Of a stretch of 30,099 nt of DNA, positions 1 to 5,984 are shown in pieces. A program made the position numbers and the translations under genes. Source of the DNA: Thiobacillaceae bacterium (GTDB lineage: Bacteria; Pseudomonadota; Gammaproteobacteria; Burkholderiales; Thiobacillaceae). Location of the stretch: the NCBI GenBank assembly GCA_012274165.1, contig JAAPAA010000082.1:1-30099 (forward strand), in the 5' to 3' direction. The first letter of the stretch is position 1. Each line of letters starts with the position of its first letter. The notes beneath the pieces were generated by a model. That model was given only the letters and a program-made list of their open reading frames with translations. It did no database searches and was not told where the DNA came from.

Positions 1-7
1 GAATGCG

Positions 8-67
8 GGTTCGATGAAGTCAGGTTCGATCAAGCCAGGCTCGATGAAGCCCGGCTCGATAAAAATC
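8..67 (+). repeat. 15-bp in-frame tandem repeat, four copies
   Basis: Four successive 15-bp units (8-22, 23-37, 38-52, 53-67) follow the pattern GGYTCGATSAAGYCM, the last one degenerate. The period is a multiple of three and encodes repeated Gly-Ser-Ile/Met-Lys-Pro at the N terminus of MoaE. Each unit with ATG offers a possible start codon (14, 44). More copies may lie upstream of the window. Confidence 0.8.
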
Positions 68-514
68 GTGGTGAAAAGCGAGCCCTTCGACCTCGGCGCC
101 GAAGTGGCCGCGATCAGCCGCGATCGCACCGATATCGGCGCCATTGCCAGTTTCGTTGGCCTCGCGCGTGACAGCAACGACGGCAGCGGCGTGCAGGCGA
201 TGACGCTGGAACACTACCCCGGCATGACCGAGAAGGCGCTCGCCGCGCTGGTGGACGAAGCCTGCGCGCGCTGGACGCTGCTCGACGTCACCGTCATCCA
301 CCGCGTCGGCCGCCTGCTGCCCGGCGATCCCATCGTGCTGGTAGCCGTCGCCAGCAGCCATCGTGGCGAGGCTTTCGCCGCGTGCGAGTTCATCATGGAC
401 GCGCTCAAAACCCGCGCCCCGTTCTGGAAGAAAGAAGAAACCCCGGATGGCGAACGCTGGGTGGATGCCAAGGCCAGCGACGATACGGCGGCGGCGCGCT
501 GGGATGGGCACTGA
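14..514 (+). CDS. moaE: Molybdopterin synthase catalytic (large) subunit MoaE
   Basis: MoaE transfers sulfur from thiocarboxylated MoaD to cyclic pyranopterin monophosphate to make molybdopterin in the cytoplasm. The 166-residue product carries the family core: a TLEHYPGMTEKAL stretch (about residues 64-76), VIHRVGRLLPGD (94-105), SSHRGEAF (114-121) and the catalytic KTRAPFWKKE segment with Lys132 and Lys139. The family normally begins only a few residues before the IVV strand, so the first about 17 residues are extra and come from a 15-bp tandem repeat. ATG at 44 (residue 11) is an alternative start. The frame is open back to the window edge, so the true start cannot be fixed. A moaD gene would be expected just upstream, outside the window. 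The stop codon overlaps the terminal attC site of the cassette array by two bases. Confidence 0.95.
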   Translation: MKSGSIKPGSMKPGSIKIVVKSEPFDLGAEVAAISRDRTDIGAIASFVGLARDSNDGSGVQAMTLEHYPGMTEKALAALVDEACARWTLLDVTVIHRVGRLLPGDPIVLVAVASSHRGEAFAACEFIMDALKTRAPFWKKEETPDGERWVDAKASDDTAAARWDGH

Positions 515-579
515 GAAACGTTTGAATTCACCGGCCTGCGCGGCTTTTCGCTCAGGTCCGGTGGAATGATGGGTTGGGC
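513..579 (-). other. attC recombination site of cassette B
   Basis: Read on the minus strand, the site opens with the R'' box GCCCAAC (579-573). L'' ATTCCACCGG and L' CCGGTGAAT follow, pairing over nine bases with one unpaired C, the extrahelical base typical of attC. It closes with a GTT core (519-517). The box after the crossover is GTTTCTC rather than GTTRRRY, as expected where the last cassette joins unrelated flanking DNA. A GC-rich inner segment (about 535-558) forms the variable terminal part. It begins 1 bp after the stop of the membrane-protein gene. Length is 67 bp, within the usual attC range. Confidence 0.82.
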
Positions 580-580
580 A

Positions 581-1294
581 TCACAGGAACCATGACACCA
601 CCACACTTGATACGACCGAGACGGCAAAGGCTGCAATCAAAACAGTTCTGATTACTTCATTCCGGCTGTGTCGATTCTCGCCGTCTCCAAAAGCAAATGT
701 GCCTGTAGGAAAGAATTTGTTCCTGACATGATTCATCACCGCGCCGACAAAGAGAGGGGCCATTCCGATAAGGAAACCCTTGAGTATTTCATTTCCGTGT
801 ACGCCATCTTTCGGCCATGTAAAAGAGATTGAAGTCGCCTTAAACATAGCGATTGCGAGCGCACCGAATTGCACGAACATCCAAATGCCTAAAACAATTA
901 AGTACCAATTCGCACGTGCGATCCAGCTATACCAAGGCCTAACCGAGTCCAGATAGTCCTGATAGAGATCATTTACCTTTAGTGCGATAACCTCATCTGC
1001 ATCTAGTGATACGCGGACGTTATTTCTTTCATCGGTGTTTAGTACAAGTGAGAATCGATGGGAGTGCATTGCATCCCTGGCAACAATTTTTAGTTCGACT
1101 ATTGCGGCTCGTTGAGAGTTACTGAATTTCTTTAACTCATCGATGTCTGCAAATGCACGATCCAAGCGATCACTACATGACGTGCTAATTGCGATTTCGG
1201 GAAGAAATTCTGCAATGGATCCAAGTAGCTTTTCAATATCCGCCCACTTCAGCACAAATATTGAGGTTTCGCGGTCTGATCGACTAATGTGCAT
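581..1294 (-). CDS. Cassette-borne membrane protein of unknown function
   Basis: I do not recognise a family for this 237-residue protein. A hydrophilic N-terminal half (residues 1-125) is followed by hydrophobic segments at about 129-150, 170-190 and 214-237, the last ending at the C terminus. A soluble domain is therefore probably tethered to the inner membrane. The first 125 residues include a charged, mostly helical stretch (about 40-75) and a short strand-rich part (78-105). The start at 1294 lies 18 bases inside the cassette boundary. An earlier ATG at 1309 is in another frame and closes after seven codons. No clear Shine-Dalgarno is seen, which is common in cassettes. Codon use and base composition differ from flanking chromosomal genes, which supports horizontal origin. 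Confidence 0.8.
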   Translation of the reverse strand: MHISRSDRETSIFVLKWADIEKLLGSIAEFLPEIAISTSCSDRLDRAFADIDELKKFSNSQRAAIVELKIVARDAMHSHRFSLVLNTDERNNVRVSLDADEVIALKVNDLYQDYLDSVRPWYSWIARANWYLIVLGIWMFVQFGALAIAMFKATSISFTWPKDGVHGNEILKGFLIGMAPLFVGAVMNHVRNKFFPTGTFAFGDGENRHSRNEVIRTVLIAAFAVSVVSSVVVSWFL

Positions 1295-1310
1295 GGCGAA
1301 CTTTCATGAT

Positions 1311-1396
1311 GCCCAACGTAGAGTTAACCGGCGCTGCGCGGCTTATCGCGCAGCGTCCAGCGACTGAAAGGAGCGAGGTTGAGCGCCGGGTTAGGG
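1311..1396 (-). other. attC recombination site of cassette A
   Basis: On the minus strand: R'' CCCTAAC (1396-1390), L'' TCAACC, L' GGTTAA within CGGTTAACTC, and R' GTTGGGC (1317-1311), which fits GTTRRRY exactly. L'' and L' pair with one extrahelical C, as in classical attC sites. The inner part holds a perfect 8-bp hairpin, GCTGCGCG with CGCGCAGC around a 6-base loop (about 1333-1354). The site starts six bases after the TAA of the nucleotidase gene and ends just before the start of the next cassette gene. Length is 86 bp. Confidence 0.87.
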
Positions 1397-1401
1397 GGAA
1401 A

Positions 1402-2340
1402 TTAGATCGCATCTCGTCTATTTTTGACACCAAAGGGAATGTGAACTGACGGGGTGCTATCTGAGGCGGGGGTTAAATGCCCGATCTGATCGTCAAAAAA
1501 GATATGTGGTTTCAACACCTCAAGAATTTTGTTCTTCTCGATCCCACCAGTAAGGAATAATTCGTCTGTGTCAATTTCTAATGATGCAAGCGTGTTAATT
1601 AGTCGTTCATGAGAAGGGGCATTTCTTGCCGTCACAACAGCAATTCTTACCATCTGAGTGTAGGCGGCATCGTCTTGCGCTTTTTGTCTTTCCAATTTCT
1701 GAAACTGCGAAATATGTTTTAGAAGTGGCATGAGCGGTCCTGACTGGAGCGGTTTCTCACGGTTGATGCGCTCGTGCTCGTGGAACATATCGAGGTTTTT
1801 TGAAGAGTCGTATACCTGCTCTGCTTCATCGTCAACAATGACGCCGTCAAAGTCGAATGCAATGCGTAGCTGTTTGTCTTTGTCTACAGGCAGCGATCGG
1901 CAGGGTAGAACGTGACCCGCAGGGAAACCTAGATCGACAGCGGTTTCAACTTCGAGCTTGTTGGTACTCAAGTAAAGCACTGCGTTTACTGACTTCATGT
2001 ACGGATAAGGCAGCGCGCCTGCCAAGAAAAAACTACGCGAAATGTCGAGCTCATAGTGCTTGACTGCATCCATTACTCGCAAACCTGCATCCGCATGGTG
2101 TCGCGAAAGAATCACAACCTCGACGGGCTTCTCTTCAAAATAAATCGTATTTAGGTGAAGAAGCCTGTGAATGAATGGAAATGCAGCACCTTGGTTGGGT
2201 GTCACAGTGCGATTGCTTCGCTGGTGTGCTCGAAATTTATCTACGCCAAGCTCCAAAAATAGTTTGTGCTCTACTTCCAGATCGAACAGAGCGGTAGCAG
2301 AAACTGCAACCACAAGCTTTTTGTCAATTGGGTAGGCCAT
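1402..2340 (-). CDS. 5'-nucleotidase (cytosolic cN-I type, PF06189 family), cassette-borne
   Basis: The 312-residue protein matches the bacterial 5'-nucleotidase family related to cytosolic nucleotidase I, HAD-like phosphatases that dephosphorylate nucleoside monophosphates. Visible signatures in order are VAVSATALFDLE (11-22), VEVVILSRHHADAGLRV (73-89), the HAD nucleophile motif AFDFDGVIVDDE with Asp163 and Asp165 (161-172), a VVTARNAPSHERL segment for motif II, and a late FFDDQ acidic motif III. Length is normal and no lesion is seen, so it is probably active; the exact nucleotide substrate cannot be told. ATG at 2340 lies about 20 bases after the cassette boundary GTTAGGG. It is the first cassette of the array and is AT-richer than the chromosome around it. 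Confidence 0.87.
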   Translation of the reverse strand: MAYPIDKKLVVAVSATALFDLEVEHKLFLELGVDKFRAHQRSNRTVTPNQGAAFPFIHRLLHLNTIYFEEKPVEVVILSRHHADAGLRVMDAVKHYELDISRSFFLAGALPYPYMKSVNAVLYLSTNKLEVETAVDLGFPAGHVLPCRSLPVDKDKQLRIAFDFDGVIVDDEAEQVYDSSKNLDMFHEHERINREKPLQSGPLMPLLKHISQFQKLERQKAQDDAAYTQMVRIAVVTARNAPSHERLINTLASLEIDTDELFLTGGIEKNKILEVLKPHIFFDDQIGHLTPASDSTPSVHIPFGVKNRRDAI

Positions 2341-2355
2341 ATGCGGAGCTGTTTT

Positions 2356-2362
2356 CCCTAAC
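2356..2362 (-). other. Proximal boundary core site of the cassette array
   Basis: Minus-strand GTTAGGG, the crossover core that precedes cassette A. Upstream of it (2363-2380) is GACGGCTATTTAAC, loosely like the end of an attC L' arm, but no complementary L'' arm follows. It may be a decayed attC or attI, or a secondary site. Confidence 0.55.
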
Positions 2363-2371
2363 GTTAAATAG

Positions 2372-2436
2372 CCGTCACGTGACGGAATAAAAGATTACCG
2401 GACATGTCCGGTAATCTTTGGTCGAGTAATAACTCG
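2372..2436. repeat. Three consecutive palindromes between rlmJ and the cassettes
   Basis: A perfect 14-bp palindrome CCGTCACGTGACGG (2372-2385), a perfect 30-bp palindrome centred at 2404/2405 (2390-2419; core TTACCGGACATGTCCGGTAA), and a hairpin CGAGT-AATA-ACTCG (2423-2436) lie within 65 bp. Read on the minus strand the 30-bp palindrome is followed by CTTTTATT, so it could end rlmJ transcription. The remainder of the gap, 2437-2590, holds nothing I can identify beyond a stray minus-strand GTTAGTC (2473-2467). Confidence 0.7.
2390..2419 (-). terminator. Possible intrinsic terminator downstream of rlmJ
   Basis: The 30-bp perfect palindrome gives a strong GC-containing stem and is followed on the minus strand by a short T-rich run (TTTTATT). 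It lies about 170 bases after the rlmJ stop and before the cassette array, so it would insulate the cassettes from rlmJ transcription. The T-run is short, so efficiency is uncertain. Confidence 0.45.
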
Positions 2437-2590
2437 TTGATTCATATAAGTTGAGCTGCCCAATAAGACTAACCCGGTCTGATATTGCCGAGCGTGCAGA
2501 AACAAGCGCGAAACACCGGAGCGCGACATGATCAATTTCGTGGTTTCCAATATTTGATGGACGGGCGACATCGCGGAATTCGTCCGAACC

Positions 2591-3436
2591 TTACGCTATT
2601 TCCTGTTCCAGCGTGAAACCCGCCCCAGCATCCTGCCCGAGCACCCGCACCAGATACGGCATGATTTCCGCGAGCGTTTTATGCAGGGTCCACGGCGGGT
2701 TGATGACGAACATGCCGCTGCCATGCATGCCGAAACCGTCCGGCGACGGGGTGTGCACGGTGAGGGCGACGTGCAGCCAGTTTTTGATCGGCAGGCGCTT
2801 GAGCTTGCCGGGGAGTTGCTGCGCATCCGGGCGCGCGAGTTGCGGGTACCAGACCGCATAGGTGCCGGTGGCAAAACGGCTCAGTCCTTCTTGCAGCGCG
2901 GCGATGACATTGGGGTAGTCGTCGCGGGTTTCATAGGGAGGATCGATCAGCACCAGTGCGCGGCGCGGCGGTGGCGGCAGCAGCGCCTTGAGCGCATCGA
3001 AGCCGTTGGCGGTGGTGACACTCACGCGCCGGCCCTGATCCGCGAAATTGTCCTGCAAGATTTTGCTGTCGCTGCTGTGGAGTTCAAACAGGCGCAAGCG
3101 ATCCTGCGGGCGCAAGGTCTGGTGCGCCAGCCAAGGCGAGCCGGGATAAAAGCGCAGGGTGGCATCGGGGTTGCAGGCGCGCACCAAGTCGACATAGTCG
3201 GCCAGCGCGGCGGGCAAATCCTCGCGTGTCCACAGCTTGCCAATGCCGCTTTCGTATTCCTTCAGCTTGGTCGCATAGCCCGTGTCCAGTTCATACAGAC
3301 CCGCGCCCGCATGGGTGTCGATGATCCAGAACGGTTTGTCTTTTTGCCCGAGGTAATGGCTCAACTGGATGAGCAAAAAATGCTTCAGCACATCGGCGTG
3401 ATTGCCGGCATGAAAGGCGTGGCGGTAGCTCAGCAT
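2591..3436 (-). CDS. rlmJ: 23S rRNA (adenine(2030)-N6)-methyltransferase RlmJ
   Basis: RlmJ uses S-adenosylmethionine to methylate A2030 of 23S rRNA. The 281-residue protein opens with the family hallmark LSYRHAFHAGNHADVLKH, followed by the SAM-binding DTHAGAGLYEL segment (40-50), a YPGSPWLA segment (97-104) and the catalytic LIDPPYETRDDY motif with DPPY at 165-168. It ends with GSGMFVINPPWTL, also conserved. An in-frame extension to 3538 exists, but the conserved N terminus fixes the start at the ATG at 3436. It faces away from the marR promoter, so the 120-bp gap (3437-3556) probably holds its promoter. Length equals that of the E. coli enzyme (about 280). Confidence 0.95.
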   Translation of the reverse strand: MLSYRHAFHAGNHADVLKHFLLIQLSHYLGQKDKPFWIIDTHAGAGLYELDTGYATKLKEYESGIGKLWTREDLPAALADYVDLVRACNPDATLRFYPGSPWLAHQTLRPQDRLRLFELHSSDSKILQDNFADQGRRVSVTTANGFDALKALLPPPPRRALVLIDPPYETRDDYPNVIAALQEGLSRFATGTYAVWYPQLARPDAQQLPGKLKRLPIKNWLHVALTVHTPSPDGFGMHGSGMFVINPPWTLHKTLAEIMPYLVRVLGQDAGAGFTLEQEIA

Positions 3437-3556
3437 GGTCGGATTGTGATTGGATGGCGGCTGGAGTTTTGCACATTCCAGCGAAATCGCAGAGAGGAAA
3501 TGCCGGGTGCGGTCGTTCGCGCAGCCGGGTCTACCCATATTTCGTAATCAAGGTGC

Positions 3557-3603
3557 TTGACAATGGTTCTAACTCGAACTAAATTGGTTCTAACCAGAAC
3601 CAA
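3557..3603 (+). promoter_or_regulatory. marR promoter with overlapping palindromic operator
   Basis: A consensus -35 TTGACA (3557-3562) lies 17 bases from a -10-like TAAATT (3580-3585). A perfect palindrome TTGGTTCTAACCAGAACCAA (3584-3603) covers the -10 edge and expected transcription start, and a related imperfect copy, TGGTTCTAACTCGAACTA (3564-3581), fills the spacer. Two such boxes over a promoter just ahead of a MarR gene suggest autorepression. Confidence 0.75.
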
Positions 3604-3614
3604 ATGAGCGATTG

Positions 3615-4055
3615 ATGAGCAAGCAAGCCAAATTCATGCCGACCGTACAAGCGCTGGTGCAGTGTTACCAGGCGTTTGAGGCGCATTCTGCTGCGAACAT
3701 CCGCGCGCTGGGGCTGACGCCGCCGCAGTTCGACATCATTGCGACGCTGGGCAATATAAGCGGGATGACCGCTACCGCGCTCGGCGAAAAAACGCTGATC
3801 ACCAAGGGTACGCTCACCGGTGTGGTGGATCGTCTGGTTGAGCGCGGCTGGGTGGAGCGCGCAGCGCACGATAGCGACCGCCGTTGCCAGATGGTTCGCC
3901 TGACGCCCGCTGGCGCAGCCTTGTTTGCACGGGTTTTCCCTGCACACCTGGCGCACCTGCAGGCATGTTTCGCTGGCGTCAGCGCAGCCGATCATGCGCG
4001 TTGGCAAACCGCCCTGCGCGAGATGGGACAACTTTTCAAGAAGGAAACCCTATGA
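3615..4055 (+). CDS. MarR-family transcriptional regulator
   Basis: A 146-residue winged-helix regulator of the MarR family, normally a dimer that leaves its operator when a small molecule or oxidant is sensed. The sequence shows the typical helix LGLTPPQFDIIATLGNI (about 37-53), recognition region TALGEKTLITKGTLTGVVDRL (60-80), and wing with DRRCQMVRLTPAGAALF (93-109). ATG at 3615 is preferred over the in-frame TTG at 3612. Its stop overlaps the cytochrome b561 start (ATGA), so the two are translationally coupled. The palindromes directly upstream are likely its binding sites, and the cytochrome and YceI genes its targets. Two cysteines (Cys17 in the first helix and one in the C-terminal helix) could in principle sense redox state, but that is inference. 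Confidence 0.9.
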   Translation: MSKQAKFMPTVQALVQCYQAFEAHSAANIRALGLTPPQFDIIATLGNISGMTATALGEKTLITKGTLTGVVDRLVERGWVERAAHDSDRRCQMVRLTPAGAALFARVFPAHLAHLQACFAGVSAADHARWQTALREMGQLFKKETL

Positions 4056-4600
4056 CGTCAAACCCGCGTTATACGACGCTGGCGATTGTGTTGCACTGGC
4101 TGGTGGCGCTGCTGATTTTTGTGGGGTTTCCGCTCGGCATCTATATGAGCGACTTGCCGCTGTCACCGACCAAGCTTCAGCTTTACAGTTACCACAAGTG
4201 GATCGGCATCACGGTGCTGCTGCTGGCAGGACTGCGCGTAGTGTGGCGGCTGACGCACCGGCCGCCGCCGTTGCCCGACAGCGTGGTGCGCTGGCAGCGT
4301 CAGGTGAGTGCGGTGGTGCATGGCCTGCTCTATGTGCTGCTTGTCGTTATTCCGCTATCGGGCTGGCTGATGAGTTCGGCCAAGGGCTTCCCCGTTGTAT
4401 GGTTTGGGGTGTTGCAGTTGCCGGACCTGGTGGGCAAGGACAAGGCCCTGGGCGAGCTGCTTGTCGAGGTGCATCAAGCGCTCAATTTCACGCTGCTGGG
4501 CCTGGTCATCCTGCACGTGGGCGCTGCTCTCCAGCATCATTTCATCGAACGCCAGCCTTTTCTGCAGCGCATGGGCTGGACCAAAAAGGAGCATATATGA
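4052..4600 (+). CDS. Cytochrome b561 (CybB/YceJ family)
   Basis: A 182-residue, four-helix inner-membrane dihaem b cytochrome of the prokaryotic b561 family, related to CybB, which E. coli uses as superoxide:ubiquinone oxidoreductase. Hydrophobic segments lie at about 8-30, 46-66, 86-106 and 143-163. Candidate haem ligands His15, His48, His141 and His155 match the positions expected for CybB. The start overlaps the marR stop, and its own stop overlaps the next ATG, so marR, b561 and the first yceI form one translationally coupled unit. b561 and YceI genes are adjacent in many bacteria, suggesting electron transfer linked to a periplasmic isoprenoid-binding protein. The physiological electron donor is unknown. 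Confidence 0.92.
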   Translation: MTSNPRYTTLAIVLHWLVALLIFVGFPLGIYMSDLPLSPTKLQLYSYHKWIGITVLLLAGLRVVWRLTHRPPPLPDSVVRWQRQVSAVVHGLLYVLLVVIPLSGWLMSSAKGFPVVWFGVLQLPDLVGKDKALGELLVEVHQALNFTLLGLVILHVGAALQHHFIERQPFLQRMGWTKKEHI

Positions 4601-5157
4601 AAGCCGATTCACATTGCCTGGCTGTGCTGTTGGTGTTGGCCGCACCGCTGGCACACGCGGTTGAATACCGCACGGTATTGCCGAAACAGAGCGCGATCAC
4701 GTTTGAATTTCGCCAGATGGGGGTGCCGGTGGCGGGTGAGTTCAAGCGCTTCACGACGCAGATGGCGTTCGATCCGGCCAAGCCCGAAGCGGCCAGTGCG
4801 CAAATCGAAATTGACCTGGCCAGCATCGACGCCGGTTCACCCGAAGCGGACGATGAAGCCGCCGGCAAGCTCTGGTTCAACCGCAGCCTGTACCCGAAGG
4901 CGCTGTTTGTTTCCAGCAAGATTCGCGCCCTGGGCAACAACCGCTACGAGATGCGCGGCACGCTCACGCTCAAGGGCAAGCGGCGCGACATGATCGTTCC
5001 GGTGACGTTCAAGCCCGCCAAGGATGCTGCCCTGTTCGACGGCGTGTTTACGCTTAAACGCCTGGACTTCGGCATAGGCGAAGGCATGTGGGCGGATGTC
5101 TCGACTGTTGCCAACGATGTCCTGGTGAAGTTCCGGATTACGGCATCCGGTCATTAA
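4597..5157 (+). CDS. YceI-family periplasmic protein, first copy
   Basis: A 186-residue exported protein with a signal peptide (residues 1 to about 21, cleavage after AHA) and a YceI lipocalin-like beta-barrel fold. YceI proteins bind long isoprenoid chains such as quinones. Family features are IDLASIDAGSPEADDEA (about 68-84), LWFNRSLYPKALFVSSKI (88-105) and MRGTLTLKGKRRDMIVPVTF (115-134). It is the most divergent of the three copies and lacks the cysteine pair found in the other two. The start overlaps the cytochrome stop (ATGA), so the two gene products are probably made together and may act as partners. Confidence 0.9.
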   Translation: MKADSHCLAVLLVLAAPLAHAVEYRTVLPKQSAITFEFRQMGVPVAGEFKRFTTQMAFDPAKPEAASAQIEIDLASIDAGSPEADDEAAGKLWFNRSLYPKALFVSSKIRALGNNRYEMRGTLTLKGKRRDMIVPVTFKPAKDAALFDGVFTLKRLDFGIGEGMWADVSTVANDVLVKFRITASGH

Positions 5158-5196
5158 GTCGTTGTCCACATCCACTTTCCTTTTAGGGAGCTGCAA

Positions 5197-5778
5197 ATGA
5201 ACCGTCTTGTCACACTGGCCGTGCTGGTTGTATGCACGAGCACCGCGCAGGCAGCGCCTGACACCTACCTCATCGATGGCACCCATACCTTTCCGCAGTT
5301 CACCTACACCCACCTCGGCTATTCCAGCCAGACGCATGGCTTTGACAAAACCAGTGGCACGGTCACGCTCGACCGCGCCGCGCAAACCGGTTCGGCCGAT
5401 GTGACGATCGACGCCACGTCGGTCCATACCGGTTATGCGTTGTTCAACGGAATTATTCAGGGGGCGGATTATTTCGACACCACCAGGTACCCAACGATCA
5501 CCTTCAAGTCCAGCAAGATGACGTTCGAGGGCAACCAGCCGGTGAGTATGGCGGGCGATCTCACCATTAAAGGCGTGACCAAGCCGGTGACGCTCACCAT
5601 TACGCACTTCCTGTGCATGCCGCATCCCATGCTGAAGGTTGTCGCCTGCGGTGCCAATGCCACGGCCTCAATCAAGCGTTCGGATTTCAACATGGGCAAG
5701 GGTGTGCCCTACGTCAGCGACGAGATTGCGCTGAGCCTGGCGATTGAGGCGATCAAGCAGCCGACGACCACCCAATAA
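5197..5778 (+). CDS. YceI-family periplasmic protein, second copy
   Basis: A 193-residue YceI protein with a signal peptide (cleavage likely after AQA at about 19). Typical blocks are HTFPQFTYTHLGYSSQTHGF (30-49), IDATSVHTGY (70-79), GADYFDTTRYPTITFKSS (89-106), GDLTIKGVTKPVTL (119-132) and IKRSDFNMGKGVPYVSDEIAL (159-179). Two cysteines flank the loop CMPHPMLKVVAC, probably forming a disulfide in the periplasm. A good Shine-Dalgarno GGGAG (5185-5189) precedes the ATG. It follows the first copy by 39 bases and is likely cotranscribed. It is more similar to the third copy than to the first, so these two arose by a later duplication. Confidence 0.93.
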   Translation: MNRLVTLAVLVVCTSTAQAAPDTYLIDGTHTFPQFTYTHLGYSSQTHGFDKTSGTVTLDRAAQTGSADVTIDATSVHTGYALFNGIIQGADYFDTTRYPTITFKSSKMTFEGNQPVSMAGDLTIKGVTKPVTLTITHFLCMPHPMLKVVACGANATASIKRSDFNMGKGVPYVSDEIALSLAIEAIKQPTTTQ

Positions 5779-5823
5779 GGGAAATTTGGCAGTCAGCCGT
5801 TCAACGCGAACTGTCGGTTTCCC
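5779..5823 (+). terminator. Stem-loop after the second yceI gene
   Basis: GGGAAA (5779-5784) pairs with TTTCCC (5818-5823), and GGCAGT pairs with ACTGTC inside it with one G-T pair, starting directly after the stop codon. No strong T-run follows, so it may stabilise mRNA or attenuate rather than terminate. The gap to the third copy (5824-5984) also holds the palindrome GTTTTATAAAAC (5892-5903) and a short hairpin GCCCC-TC-GGGGC (5953-5964) in the leader of the next gene. Confidence 0.4.
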
Positions 5824-5984
5824 AACAGTTGCCCGATTTTACGGCTCGGGTTGAATCGGGAAAATACAAGCAAGCCCATGTTTTGTTAAGAGTTTTATAA
5901 AACCGGTTGCGGCAAGCCTTAACGGCACAATGGTTGCAAGTAAGTGTGCACGGCCCCTCGGGGCATCCACCTTAGGAGCACCAC

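Larger units (their letters stand above)
513..2362 (-). mobile_element. Two-cassette integron array without integrase (CALIN)
   Basis: Two minus-strand genes each end within a few bases of an attC site in canonical orientation, and cassette boundaries with GTTRRR-type core sites lie at 2362/2361, 1317/1316 and 519/518. Cassette A (1317-2361) holds the 5'-nucleotidase gene; cassette B (519-1316) holds the membrane protein gene. Both start codons lie within about 25 bases of their boundary, as is usual for gene cassettes. The island is visibly richer in A and T than moaE and rlmJ on either side. No intI gene is present in the window, so it is best described as a cluster of attC sites lacking an integrase. 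It abuts the moaE stop codon, which suggests insertion at a secondary site there or loss of the platform. Confidence 0.82.

Noticed and set aside
2363..2475. A third attC site ahead of the nucleotidase cassette
   Set aside because: GTTAGGG and an L'-like stretch are present, and GCTCAAC could serve as an R'' box, but no L'' arm pairs with the L' arm, so only a boundary core is claimed.
513..2590. An integron integrase gene
   Set aside because: Neither strand between moaE and rlmJ holds a tyrosine recombinase; the only genes are the two cassette genes.
3437..3538. N-terminal extension of rlmJ
   Set aside because: The family starts at LSYRHAFHAGNH; the 34 extra codons have no homology and would use the promoter region.
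2681..3547. Long plus-strand open frame of 288 codons
   Set aside because: It is the antisense of rlmJ, whose product is a full-length match to its family; GC-rich codon use leaves the opposite strand open.
5953..5964. Hairpin GCCCC-TC-GGGGC as a riboswitch in the third yceI leader
   Set aside because: It is a single short stem with no surrounding conserved structure; reported only as a leader hairpin.
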